From NCBI GenBank assembly GCA_029212425.1, contig JARGNC010000001.1, positions 26,598 to 44,112 of the forward strand: a stretch of DNA of 17,515 nucleotides. Reading direction: 5' to 3'. Position numbers and translations under genes: made by a program. The notes beneath the pieces are model-generated. The model searched no databases, had not been told where the DNA came from, and was given only the letters and a program-made list of their open reading frames with translations. This DNA comes from Phycisphaerales bacterium. Its GTDB lineage: Bacteria; Planctomycetota; Phycisphaerae; Phycisphaerales; UBA1924. Shown piece after piece: positions 8,068 to 15,066 of the stretch. Position 1 is the first letter of the stretch. Each line of letters opens with the position of its first letter.

Positions 8068-8922
8068 ATGACAGCAATCCGTTCACGAACACGAATGTCC
8101 TCACGCGCCACCGCTCGGCATGCCATGCCATCGGGTGTTGCTACGCGCTTTGATGACATTGAAATGGCTGACATCTGGGTCATGTACAAAGAAGATTACA
8201 CGGAAGATCTCCGGAACTTCTTGGTTGAAAAGTACTTGCACCTTGTGCGTTACAACGCTGAGCGTATATACCAACGGCTCCCAGACGAAGTTGATATCGA
8301 AGATCTCATGAGTGCAGGACTCTTCGGACTCATGGATGCGATCTCCGCGTTTGATACCGCTCGCGGTGTCAAGTTCGAAACCTACTGCGCTCCTCGTATC
8401 CGTGGTGCGATCCTCGACGAGCTCCGCTCGATGGACTGGGTCCCTCGTTTGGTCCGACATCGGACTTCAAAAGTCGAAGCCGCTCGTCAGCAGATCGAAA
8501 TGGCGGTCGGACGCAAGGCGACCGACGATGAAATCTCCGAGAAACTCGAAGTTGATCAGGACGAGTTCATCAAATACAAACGCGACTCGAGTGCGGTCTC
8601 CGTCACCTCGATTACACGCAAATGTTTCCAGTCCGACGGCTCGCGAGAGCTCCGCGAGATCGATGTGATCCGCGACAACTCGCAGGTCGCTCCCGTCAAG
8701 GTGATCCAACGCAACGACCTCAAGGACCTGATGACCAAGGGGCTTACCAGAGCCGAGCGTCTGATCGTGATCCTGTACTACTACGAAGGAATGACGATGA
8801 AGGAGATCGGGACCACCTTGGACCTCTCTGAATCTCGCGTCTCTCAGATGCACTCATCGATCCTCGCAAGACTCAAGGCGCAGATGCAGCATCGGATGCG
8901 TGAGCTTGAGCCGATGAAATAA
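8068..8922 (+). CDS. fliA: Flagellar sigma factor FliA/WhiG family (sigma28)
   Basis: This 284-residue sigma70-family factor of the FliA/WhiG/SigD group directs RNA polymerase to late flagellar promoters. Region 2 spans about residues 34-130 and includes DLMSAGLFGLMDAI, FDTARGVKFETY and RIRGAILDELRSMDWVPR, typical of this group. Region 3 is about 130-175. Region 4 is about 213-272 with the helix-turn-helix MTMKEIGTTLDLSESRVSQM. The ATG at 8068 is set by a strong AAGGAG 7 bases upstream. The first 30 residues form an Arg-rich extension not seen in short family members. It ends the flagellar run; an intrinsic terminator follows at 8961-8987. No FlgM anti-sigma gene is visible in the window. Confidence 0.96.
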   Translation: MTAIRSRTRMSSRATARHAMPSGVATRFDDIEMADIWVMYKEDYTEDLRNFLVEKYLHLVRYNAERIYQRLPDEVDIEDLMSAGLFGLMDAISAFDTARGVKFETYCAPRIRGAILDELRSMDWVPRLVRHRTSKVEAARQQIEMAVGRKATDDEISEKLEVDQDEFIKYKRDSSAVSVTSITRKCFQSDGSRELREIDVIRDNSQVAPVKVIQRNDLKDLMTKGLTRAERLIVILYYYEGMTMKEIGTTLDLSESRVSQMHSSILARLKAQMQHRMRELEPMK

Positions 8923-8960
8923 AGCTTCTTCCCGAAGCGACAATCGAGATCTCTCCTCAG

Positions 8961-8987
8961 AGCCCGTTCGTTTGACGGGCTTCTTTT
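8961..8987 (+). terminator. Intrinsic terminator after fliA
   Basis: AGCCCGT (8961-8967) pairs perfectly with ACGGGCT (8975-8981) around a 7-base loop, followed by TCTTTT. It lies 38 bases after the fliA stop and before folK, marking the end of the flagellar transcription unit. A smaller hairpin GCTTC/GAAGC (8924-8938) directly follows the fliA stop. Confidence 0.85.
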
Positions 8988-9031
8988 GTGATTCAACTGG
9001 ATTCAAGTCGCGTGAATGCCTTGAGTGGTGC

Positions 9032-9508
9032 GTGAGTACAGATGCCTATATCGCGATTGGGTCCAACCTCGGGGATCGTCAAACGACGATCAACAGCGCC
9101 ATCCAAGCAATCGCGTCGCACGGCTCGATTGAACTGGTCTGTCGTTCGTCGATTATCGAAACCCCACCTGTTGGAGAAATCGAGCAAGGGGCGTATCTCA
9201 ACGGCATCGTCCAGGTGCGAACAACGCTCGACGCTCGTGAGCTGCTCGATGCGCTGTTGAGGATCGAATCCGATCACGGCCGGGACCGCAGCAGTGAGCA
9301 GCGGTGGGGGCCTCGGACTTTGGACCTGGATCTGATCGTGTTCGGGAGTGAGGTCCACGAGGAACCGGGTTTACAAGTCCCACATCCGAGACTTCATGAG
9401 CGATCGTTCGTGCTTGTGCCGCTCGCAGAGATAGCTCCAGGTTTGATGCTCCCAGTCCATAACGAAACACCCCGCCAGTTGCTCAAGGCACTCGGCGGGG
9501 CGGGCTAG
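9032..9508 (+). CDS. folK: HPPK, 6-hydroxymethyl-dihydropterin pyrophosphokinase
   Basis: This enzyme transfers pyrophosphate from ATP to 6-hydroxymethyl-7,8-dihydropterin in folate synthesis. The 158-residue product has the family length and motifs: AYIAIGSNLGDR at the N-terminus, ETPPVG, and the HPPK signature RWGPRTLDLDL at residues 91-101 with metal-binding D98 and D100. It ends with the usual VPHPRLHERSFVLVPLAEI region. A GTG at 9032 is taken as start because it gives the normal length and no ATG in frame is nearby. Its ribosome binding site is weak. It stands alone between the fliA terminator and the convergent xer gene. A GC-rich hairpin lies within its last 40 bases. Confidence 0.93.
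   Translation: MSTDAYIAIGSNLGDRQTTINSAIQAIASHGSIELVCRSSIIETPPVGEIEQGAYLNGIVQVRTTLDARELLDALLRIESDHGRDRSSEQRWGPRTLDLDLIVFGSEVHEEPGLQVPHPRLHERSFVLVPLAEIAPGLMLPVHNETPRQLLKALGGAG
9461..9500 (-). terminator. Probable terminator of the minus-strand xer gene, inside folK
   Basis: CCCCGCC (9470-9476) pairs with GGCGGGG (9494-9500), and the enclosed bases add a further five pairs with one bulge. Read on the minus strand, the stem is followed by TGTTTCGTT, a moderately T-rich tail; on the plus strand no T-tract follows. The element is about 42 bases past the xer stop and lies inside the 3' end of the convergent folK coding region. Confidence 0.5.
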
Positions 9509-9541
9509 GTCTATTGGTATTCAATCAGCGAGGTCTTCTGT

Positions 9542-10561
9542 TCATCCGGCTTCGGCGCGAGGATGCGCGTTGTTGTACGCTTCTTCGACTCGTGAAGTCG
9601 AGAGATGGGTGTAGACCTGGGTCGTTGAGAGCGACTGGTGTCCAAGGAGTTCCTGGACAGAGCGGAGGTCCGCGCCGTTCTCAAGCAGGTGGGTCGCAAA
9701 CGAGTGACGCAAGGTGTGCGGCGAGATGGACGAATCCAGACCGACCATGCCGAGGTACTTGTCGAGTTTACGACGGACCGAGCGTGATGAGAGTCCCTTG
9801 CCATGCTTGTTGAGGAAGAGCGGGAGTGGTTGGTCGCCGTTGGCGCGGTTTGCCCAGATTGGTCCGAACTTCGGATCTGATGCGAGGAGTTCCACATAGC
9901 GAGCGATCGCGCGGATTGCGTGTGAACCGAGTGGGACGATGCGTTCCTTGCGTCCTTTGCCTCGGACATGCATCGCTTCGTTCTCGATGTCCATGTCGTT
10001 GTAGTTGATCCCGACGAGTTCAGAGACGCGGATACCGGTGGAGTACAGCGTTTCGAGCATGGCGCGATCCCGACGACCAAGCACATCGTGCTCGGTTGGT
10101 GCTGAGAGCAAACGCTCGACCTGTTCGACAGTGATTGCCTTCGGAAGGCGTTTGGATTGACGAGGTGTACGGATCAGGGTCATCGGATTGATGGTTGCGA
10201 ACCCGTTACGGTGACCCCACTTGTAGAACGAGCGGAGTGTCGCGATCTTGCGTGCCATGGTCGCGGGGGAGTAGTTCTGCTCGCCGAGGAATCCAAGGTA
10301 GGCGCGGATCAGATCCGCATCCGCTTCGCAGATTGTTTGGGTGAGCGTGGAGCCTTTGACCATCTGGATCGCGTTGGAATCAGTGCGTGCTTTGAACGCG
10401 AGTTCTTCGTTTGCTTGATCGATCGGCTGACCCGCTTCGTCAACGAGGTATTCGATGAACTGACGGAGATCCGCGCCATAACAACGAGCTGTGTACGGGC
10501 TGAAATGGCGTTCGTCAGTGAGGTAGCTCGCGAAGCTCTGGGTGATGGGGAGGGTGGTCAT
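9542..10561 (-). CDS. Tyrosine recombinase, XerC/XerD family
   Basis: This 339-residue tyrosine recombinase of the Xer group would resolve chromosome dimers. The N-terminal SAM-like binding domain (residues 5-115) begins SFASYLTDERHFSPYTARCY. The catalytic domain has R178 (in GIRVSEL), K202 (GKGRKER), H282 and R285 (HTLRH), H308 (LLGHQSL) and the nucleophile Y317 (TTQVYTH), so all catalytic residues are present. Xer proteins are usually near 300 residues; the excess lies in a polar insertion at about residues 40-75. Start 10561 is chosen because GGAG lies 8 bases upstream; an earlier in-frame ATG at 10588 would place that site inside the gene. XerC and XerD cannot be told apart here. Confidence 0.93.
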   Translation of the reverse strand: MTTLPITQSFASYLTDERHFSPYTARCYGADLRQFIEYLVDEAGQPIDQANEELAFKARTDSNAIQMVKGSTLTQTICEADADLIRAYLGFLGEQNYSPATMARKIATLRSFYKWGHRNGFATINPMTLIRTPRQSKRLPKAITVEQVERLLSAPTEHDVLGRRDRAMLETLYSTGIRVSELVGINYNDMDIENEAMHVRGKGRKERIVPLGSHAIRAIARYVELLASDPKFGPIWANRANGDQPLPLFLNKHGKGLSSRSVRRKLDKYLGMVGLDSSISPHTLRHSFATHLLENGADLRSVQELLGHQSLSTTQVYTHLSTSRVEEAYNNAHPRAEAG

Positions 10562-10636
10562 CCGTGATTCTCCAAACATATATGACACTGTGGTCGGGGT
10601 AGATAGTGGATTGTTTATCTGGTCTCTGAATGAGGA

Positions 10637-10948
10637 CTATCGGGCGTGTTCAGGGTCGGCTTGAGTCCGATCACCACCATGATGCAGAACAATTTGCGAA
10701 GCGATCAGTTCCGCATCATCCCAGGTCAATGGTGAATCCTCTGTATCCGCCAGATCAGCAAGGGTTTCGAGCAAATCGCGCGAATCTCCCGCGGCACACG
10801 CGAAGCGCCAGAAGTGGGGAGGGCGCTGCAAAGTCACGCAGACCATCTCAGCGCCGTTGCTGGTTGAATCTGTCGATGCCTTATCTGGACCTTGGTCTTG
10901 GGGTTTGCGATTGTGCGGGTTGTTGCGTGGTGTCTGCGATTGGCTCAT
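10637..10948 (-). CDS. Hypothetical protein, 103 residues
   Basis: I do not recognise the family. The first 33 residues are polar and disordered-looking (rich in Q, N, P, K, D). The rest is a compact domain with MVCVTLQRPPHFWRFACAAG followed by acidic helices (DLLETLADLADTED, then DDAELIASQIVLHHGG). The ATG at 10948 is preferred because GGAGG lies 8 bases before it; an in-frame ATG at 10993 lacks such a site. No signal peptide or membrane segment is visible. It lies between the second lipoprotein gene (60 bases upstream) and xer (75 bases downstream) on the same strand, so co-transcription is likely. Confidence 0.65.
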   Translation of the reverse strand: MSQSQTPRNNPHNRKPQDQGPDKASTDSTSNGAEMVCVTLQRPPHFWRFACAAGDSRDLLETLADLADTEDSPLTWDDAELIASQIVLHHGGDRTQADPEHAR

Positions 10949-11008
10949 CACTCGATCCTCCGGCACTCGATCGGAATGATCGAGCGAGCTCACCGGGGGA
11001 GCGAGAGA

Positions 11009-11797
11009 CTATCGAGTTCTGGCGTATCGGAGCCATTCCTCGTCGATGAGTCTCCCGACCGTGTGGTGGGCAACAAACTGTGTGTACAGGTCCATGCTCG
11101 CGGTGTATATGCGCCAACGCAACGCGCTGTTGCTGTCGGAGCGTCCGCTTGCGTACCGCTTGAGATCCATCAGCACCGCATGATCCCGAGCATCGAGATG
11201 CTGGGACACAGCGTTGACCGGATCTCCGGAGAATCGCGAGGTGTTGGAATCACCGAAATCGGTGTATGCCATCGTCAAGGCGCGTGGGTCGAGGTTGGTC
11301 TGAGAACCGCGTTCCATCGCGCCCGGCTTGGAATACAACGCGAGGGCGAGTCCAAGCACAGGAGGGTCGTACGGGTCGTACGCGGTGATTGATCCCGCGA
11401 TGATCCCATCGACTCCCAGAGCGTTGGCAAGCGCGATCGCTTCGGTGGATGAGGTGATCTGTTCGATTCCCGTTGTTCGCATCACTTCGAGTGTGCGATT
11501 GATCGGGAGACAACGAACGCCTCGGATTCCTTGGACAGCCGCGACGATGGTGTCACCAATTACATCCTCGCGGACGCTGGAGACTCCGGACTCGTTCCTT
11601 GGGGGGATGACCGCCCAGAGGACTTCGCCTCGGCTTGTGTCGTAGGGGGCGACAATGACTCCCGGGACATCAAGCTGATCGCGTTTGTCGATGGAATTGC
11701 ACCCAATAGTCCCGAAAAGGACACATGTGAGCAATACAGCAAGCATGGTCTGTGCACTTGTCATGGCGTCCTTGCCGAATCTCGAACGAGCGTCCAT
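11009..11797 (-). CDS. Predicted lipoprotein with CsgG/TolB-N-like alpha/beta domain
   Basis: The N-terminus has a hydrophobic stretch ending in TIGC (C33 from the 11797 start), a plausible lipobox, so the mature protein would be lipid-anchored. After a short linker comes VLWAVIPPRNESG, alternating helices and strands, then ANALGVDGIIAGSITAYDP. This pattern, a strand with P and N near the start and an L-G-V-D-hydrophobic-G-S element, recalls the alpha/beta domain of CsgG, LpoB and the N-domain of TolB; the similarity is inferred by eye. Start choice is open: ATG 11797 gives a basic n-region but its nearest purine-rich site is too far, whereas ATG 11764 has AAGGA 4 bases upstream. The preceding same-strand gene encodes a TolB-like propeller. 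Confidence 0.75.
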   Translation of the reverse strand: MDARSRFGKDAMTSAQTMLAVLLTCVLFGTIGCNSIDKRDQLDVPGVIVAPYDTSRGEVLWAVIPPRNESGVSSVREDVIGDTIVAAVQGIRGVRCLPINRTLEVMRTTGIEQITSSTEAIALANALGVDGIIAGSITAYDPYDPPVLGLALALYSKPGAMERGSQTNLDPRALTMAYTDFGDSNTSRFSGDPVNAVSQHLDARDHAVLMDLKRYASGRSDSNSALRWRIYTASMDLYTQFVAHHTVGRLIDEEWLRYARTR

Positions 11798-11807
11798 GCT
11801 CGTTCAT
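11670..11807 (-). CDS. Possible small upstream ORF overlapping the lipoprotein start
   Basis: A 45-codon frame starts at ATG 11807, with GAGGAG (11817-11822 on the plus strand) 9 bases before it, and ends at TGA 11672-11670 inside the lipoprotein gene in another frame. It has the best ribosome binding site in the neighbourhood. The encoded peptide is rich in H, C and R (TDHACCIAHMC in the middle) and looks unlike a conserved domain, so it may only be translated for regulation or coupling, if at all. Confidence 0.3.
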   Translation of the reverse strand: MNEHGRSFEIRQGRHDKCTDHACCIAHMCPFRDYWVQFHRQTRSA

Positions 11808-11856
11808 AACTTGTTGCTCCTCAGGTTGATGTGTTCAACAAAGAGAAGCGGGAAAC

Positions 11857-11886
11857 GGCGATGTCGTGTCTTTCGACACGACCGCC
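11857..11886 (-). other. Stable hairpin between TolB-like and lipoprotein genes
   Basis: GTCGTGTC (11863-11870) pairs perfectly with GACACGAC (11875-11882). GGCG (11857-11860) and CGCC (11883-11886) extend the stem past a 2-base bulge. On the minus-strand RNA the loop is GAAA, a GNRA tetraloop. It lies 18 bases past the TolB-like stop and has no T-tract, so it is more likely a message-stabilising structure or partial attenuator than a full terminator. Confidence 0.45.
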
Positions 11887-11904
11887 GGGTGGGTGGATGC
11901 AGGT

Positions 11905-13407
11905 TTATTCGCCGGGTGTTGGTTTGTCGGTATTGACATTGGCGAAAGTCGATTCAAACTCCGGATTTCTCAAGCTCGCCGCACGGACGGCTGGTGAAAG
12001 TTCCATCGACCAAAGATGGTCTTGACCATCCATATTCGAGACGAAGAAAATGTTGTTGTCGCGTCCCCATGCCGGCATCAGATCGACAGAGGTGCCGTCG
12101 GTGAGCTTGACCTTGTTGGTGCCGTTGACCGAAACCATCCAGATTGTGGACATATCCGGACGAGCGTTGGTCGAGTCCACCCACGCTTGGGAGTAGGGGA
12201 CTGCTGCGAAACAGACGAACTGGCCGTCAGGGGACCATGTTGGATTGATGAGTGCTTGATCTGCACCCGATGCGATCTCTGTTTCGCGTCCAGCGGTGCC
12301 TGGGTTCGGTGTGAAATCGATGGTCCAGACGCTGAATGCGCGATCTCCGCGTTCGCGTGAGCGTTGGAAGAGGATTTTGTCGGCGCCATCGACACCTGTT
12401 GCTGCGACTGGGCACCATTCTGGGAAGAGACCAAATCCGATGAACTGAGCGCCATGATCGGATGCGACATCGGTGACCCACATCTCCCAGCGTCCGGTCT
12501 GCTGACCAAGACGGGAGAAGACGAGCTTGGTGCCGTCTGGTGACCACGATGGGTGTAGGTCATGTGAGGATTCGTTGGTGATTTGTATCTTGTTGCCGCC
12601 TTCTGCAGGCATCAGGAAGATATCCCACGAACCATTGCGGTCGGTTGCAAACGCGATGGTCGATCCGTCAGGTGAGATGGAAGGCATGACATCTTGGCCG
12701 GGATTGTCGGTCAATCGAGTCACGACTGAGCCGCGAATTGATTTGGTGTAGATGTCTGCTGTCGGACGGTGCTGTGTTGATGCGTAGACCAGGTTGCGTC
12801 CGTCAGGAGTGACGATCGGATCGAAGTCTGAGCCGGCGTATGCGTCTGTGATTTTGCGGACATTGACTGTGGCGCGTGTCGCAGGTGTGGTCGACTCGGT
12901 TGGGAGCTCGATCCCCATCGCGTTGGAGTAGATCCACGCACTCAGGTCGCCGCCTGCGACTGAGTTGGCTTCAGGCTGTGGGATCGGGGCGTATGGATCG
13001 CGTGCGGCGCTGGTGATCGGTTCGTCTGTAACTTCGGTTTCCGGAGTCGCGCTTGTGGTGAGCGATGCGGAGGAGTTGGAAGCAAAGCTGCCGGTTTTCA
13101 GAGCTGGTGCGGATGGGAATGCAGCGGCATTCTTTGCATCAGCGGTCTTGGTTTGGGTAGTTGCTGATTGTGCGGTGTTTTGTACTGATGCGCCGGACTC
13201 AGATTGACCAGGCGAGAAGTACGCGTTGGTGCGGGTGTTGTGAACGCTCGCTTGTTGACTGTTCATGTGCGCTTGCTTCTCGGATTCATGCTGTTGGGTA
13301 CGATCCCAGAATCCGACACGCTTGGCACATGCTGAGAGGGTGAGCATCGATCCTGAGAGGGCGATGAGCAGGATCGGACGAATGGTGTTGTTTGAGCAGT
13401 CGGACAT
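11905..13407 (-). CDS. TolB-like beta-propeller lipoprotein (PD40 repeats)
   Basis: The 500-residue product begins with a lipoprotein signal ending in the classical lipobox LSAC (C27), so it is probably anchored at the envelope. Residues 30-150 are polar, Ser/Thr/Ala/Gln-rich and probably disordered. Residues about 185-470 contain PD40/WD40-like blades with the TolB pattern (PDGRNLVYAS, SPDGSTIAFATDRNG, SWSPDGTKLVFSR, TWSPDGQFVCFA), separated by IYTKSI-, IFLMPAEGG- and IWMVSVNGT-type strands. It has no TolB N-domain; that kind of fold may instead be encoded by the next gene. ATG 13407 is chosen because GGAG lies 8 bases upstream and the signal peptide then has normal length; ATG 13425 is an alternative. 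Substrate or partners are unknown. Confidence 0.88.
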   Translation of the reverse strand: MSDCSNNTIRPILLIALSGSMLTLSACAKRVGFWDRTQQHESEKQAHMNSQQASVHNTRTNAYFSPGQSESGASVQNTAQSATTQTKTADAKNAAAFPSAPALKTGSFASNSSASLTTSATPETEVTDEPITSAARDPYAPIPQPEANSVAGGDLSAWIYSNAMGIELPTESTTPATRATVNVRKITDAYAGSDFDPIVTPDGRNLVYASTQHRPTADIYTKSIRGSVVTRLTDNPGQDVMPSISPDGSTIAFATDRNGSWDIFLMPAEGGNKIQITNESSHDLHPSWSPDGTKLVFSRLGQQTGRWEMWVTDVASDHGAQFIGFGLFPEWCPVAATGVDGADKILFQRSRERGDRAFSVWTIDFTPNPGTAGRETEIASGADQALINPTWSPDGQFVCFAAVPYSQAWVDSTNARPDMSTIWMVSVNGTNKVKLTDGTSVDLMPAWGRDNNIFFVSNMDGQDHLWSMELSPAVRAASLRNPEFESTFANVNTDKPTPGE

Positions 13408-13704
13408 CGAGTGGACTCCGTTCACTTCCCTGCTTTGCAGGAGATGCGATCATCTTCTTGGTCGACGGGCTCCGCCCGGCTCGAACCGTTTGTTGTGGTG
13501 GATCCCTCCTTGGATCCCACTATGAGCGACAACTGAACCAAGATTGCCCAGTGCCTGATAACTGCCTTTATCGGACGGGTCGTGCGAGTGACTTGAAGTG
13601 TGGCACGCTGTTCTTGGGTGTCACAGGAAGATTCATCAAAAAAGAAGACCGGCGAGCCCCACCACAGGCTCGCCGGCACTCAGATAGAGGATTGGATTGG
13701 GGGA
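13408..13704. other. Leader region of the TolB-like gene with hairpins
   Basis: This gap of about 297 bases holds no convincing gene. On the minus strand upstream of the TolB-like start are three small inverted repeats: CCTGC/GCAGG (13429-13441), CGGGC/GCCCG (13466-13478), and GTGGATCC with GGATCCCAC (13498-13520, one bulge). On the minus strand the loop of the last reads AAGGAG, a Shine-Dalgarno sequence with no start codon following. The far end contains the terminator at 13638-13676. I found no clear promoter. Confidence 0.4.
13638..13676 (-). terminator. Strong intrinsic terminator of the 95-residue gene
   Basis: CCGGCGAGCC (13649-13658) pairs perfectly over 10 bp with GGCTCGCCGG (13667-13676) around an 8-base loop. 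On the minus strand it is followed by TCTTC and six T (13643-13638). It lies 28 bases past the stop of the small gene at 13705 and insulates it from the TolB-like gene. Confidence 0.9.
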
Positions 13705-13992
13705 TCACACGACGCGACGGCGGACCATGATCGCGGGCGCATCGCCTGGACGGTCCCAACTGGACTTGCCGCAGCGTGGTTGGGAGGTGAAACGGAGGTG
13801 ATCGAGGTACTTGCTCAGGAGTTGGTCATCGAACTGAGCGAGGAAATCGGCGGTTGCAGACGGGTTAACGGTGATGATCTCGTCAACGACTTGTTCGCGT
13901 GTGAGAGCCGCAGGGGGGGCTTGCATCAGTGGCTCGCGAGTGGCTTTGGTATCCGAGCGGTTGCTTCGTGCGATGGAAAATAGATCGGTCAT
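13705..13992 (-). CDS. Hypothetical protein, 95 residues
   Basis: I do not recognise the family. The product starts MTDLFSIARSNRSDTK, continues with a helical-looking middle (LTREQVVDEIITVNPSA, then ADFLAQFDDQLLSKYLDHL) and ends with a basic tail (MVRRRVV). No signal peptide or membrane segment is visible. The ATG at 13992 is chosen because GGAG lies 7 bases before it; the frame stays open upstream to 14112 but that part reads as non-coding. It has its own strong terminator just downstream and a 200-base gap upstream, so it is probably transcribed separately from its neighbours. Confidence 0.7.
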   Translation of the reverse strand: MTDLFSIARSNRSDTKATREPLMQAPPAALTREQVVDEIITVNPSATADFLAQFDDQLLSKYLDHLRFTSQPRCGKSSWDRPGDAPAIMVRRRVV

Positions 13993-14192
13993 GGTGAGTC
14001 TCCGTACTCGCGCAATGTGCAGCTTGTCGCCGGGGCAGGTTCCTTCCTTTTCCGGTGGTGCTTGCCTGACATCGGGGGATCCGGTTTGAGTTGATGAGTG
14101 TGTAATGCGCACGGACCTACAATTCCGTGCGCGGCGGGCGCAGGATTCGCCGATGCGTCAAATCATGAATCTGGATTGTCAAGATAGGTGGT
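13993..14192. other. Gap between the 95-residue gene and scpA, with a perfect hairpin
   Basis: GCGCACGG (14107-14114) and CCGTGCGC (14125-14132) form a perfect 8-bp stem with a 10-base loop, about 60 bases past the scpA stop on the minus strand. No T-tract follows in either direction. A perfect TTGACA on the minus strand (14182-14177) has no -10 element at the right spacing. I see no gene here. Confidence 0.4.
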
Positions 14193-15029
14193 TTAGACGA
14201 AGTCCGCGATCGGATCCGCGTTGTCAGGTGATCCCGGATCGGTCGATGCGTCGTAGTTTGGGTTGAGGTCGATGATGGGTTCATCGCCTTCCATGTTGAT
14301 GAGGACGCGTTGGTCGCGTACGAGGACGAGTAGTGCGAGGAACATCCCAACCATCTGTTGACGGGGCTTGTTGATAATGAGCGTGCGGAGAGTAGTGGGG
14401 GGCGCTGCGTTGCTCGAGAGTTTGGTGTTGAGCACTTCAACAATATCGTTCGCGTACACCTCGATCGGCGTGTCGTCAGACATGACCTCGTGCTCGCCGA
14501 GTCGATCGAAGTTGACGCTCTCGACGATGACGCGGAACGCATTGACGAGATCGGTCAGGTCCAGGTCTTCGATCTCAAGCTCACCCATGTCATCCATCGC
14601 GGCGCGGACCGATTCATCATCAATCGCGGCGCTGTGGACCGGGGCGCGTCGTTCCCATTCGGATTTGCGATCCTCGAGCATCGTCGCGGCGTCACGATAT
14701 TTTTTGTACGCGAGGAGCTGAGCGACGAGTTCGGCGCGTGGGTCTTGTGCCGGGTCTTTGGATTTCTCGTCGCTCGATTCGTCGTCTTCGTTGATCCCCG
14801 CGGCGAGCATCCGGGATTTGAGCTCCATCAGCGTTGCGGCGGTGACCAAGAACTCTCCCGCGAGGTCGATGTCGATGGTGTCAAGCTCGTCGAGGAATCC
14901 GAGGTATTGGTCGGTGATGATCGACATCGGGATGTCGTGGAGATCGACCTCGTGCTTGCGGATCAGGTAGAGCAAAAGGTCCATCGGACCTTCGAAAGCA
15001 TCGAGTTGTACGCGGTAGAAATCGCTCAT
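14193..15029 (-). CDS. scpA: Segregation and condensation protein ScpA
   Basis: ScpA is the kleisin subunit that bridges SMC heads with ScpB in the chromosome condensation complex. The 278-residue product opens with the family hallmark YRVQLDAFEGPMDLLLYLIR, then KHEVDLHDIPMSIITDQYL and AGEFLVTAATLMELKSRMLL-like residues (about 60-80). The middle is acidic and charged, and a C-terminal winged-helix part that would contact SMC follows (about 195-255). A short acidic tail ends the protein. Neither smc nor scpB is in the window. No Shine-Dalgarno sequence precedes the ATG; instead TACACT lies exactly 6 bases before it, suggesting a leaderless message. It is divergent from kdsD across 49 bases. 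Confidence 0.93.
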   Translation of the reverse strand: MSDFYRVQLDAFEGPMDLLLYLIRKHEVDLHDIPMSIITDQYLGFLDELDTIDIDLAGEFLVTAATLMELKSRMLAAGINEDDESSDEKSKDPAQDPRAELVAQLLAYKKYRDAATMLEDRKSEWERRAPVHSAAIDDESVRAAMDDMGELEIEDLDLTDLVNAFRVIVESVNFDRLGEHEVMSDDTPIEVYANDIVEVLNTKLSSNAAPPTTLRTLIINKPRQQMVGMFLALLVLVRDQRVLINMEGDEPIIDLNPNYDASTDPGSPDNADPIADFV

Positions 15030-15035
15030 AGAGGT

Positions 15036-15065
15036 AGTGTAGCGGGTTCTGATCGCTCATGTCTC
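15036..15065 (-). promoter_or_regulatory. Candidate scpA promoter giving a leaderless message
   Basis: On the minus strand GAGACA (15065-15060), an 18-base spacer and TACACT (15041-15036) resemble a vegetative promoter (4/6 and 4/6 or better). The -10 element is exactly 6 bases before the scpA ATG, so transcription would begin at or next to the A of ATG. No ribosome binding site is present. Confidence 0.5.
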
Positions 15066-15066
15066 C

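Noticed and set aside
8972..9031. Upstream extension of folK to a TTG at 8972
   Set aside because: It would start inside the fliA terminator and add 20 residues absent from HPPK proteins.
10562..10636. dif recombination site beside the xer gene
   Set aside because: No sequence with the two 11-base half-sites of a dif site was seen here.
13568..13575. sigma28 -10-like TCCGATAA on the minus strand before the TolB-like gene
   Set aside because: A TCAA lies upstream but at 17 rather than 15 bases, so the pair is not convincing.
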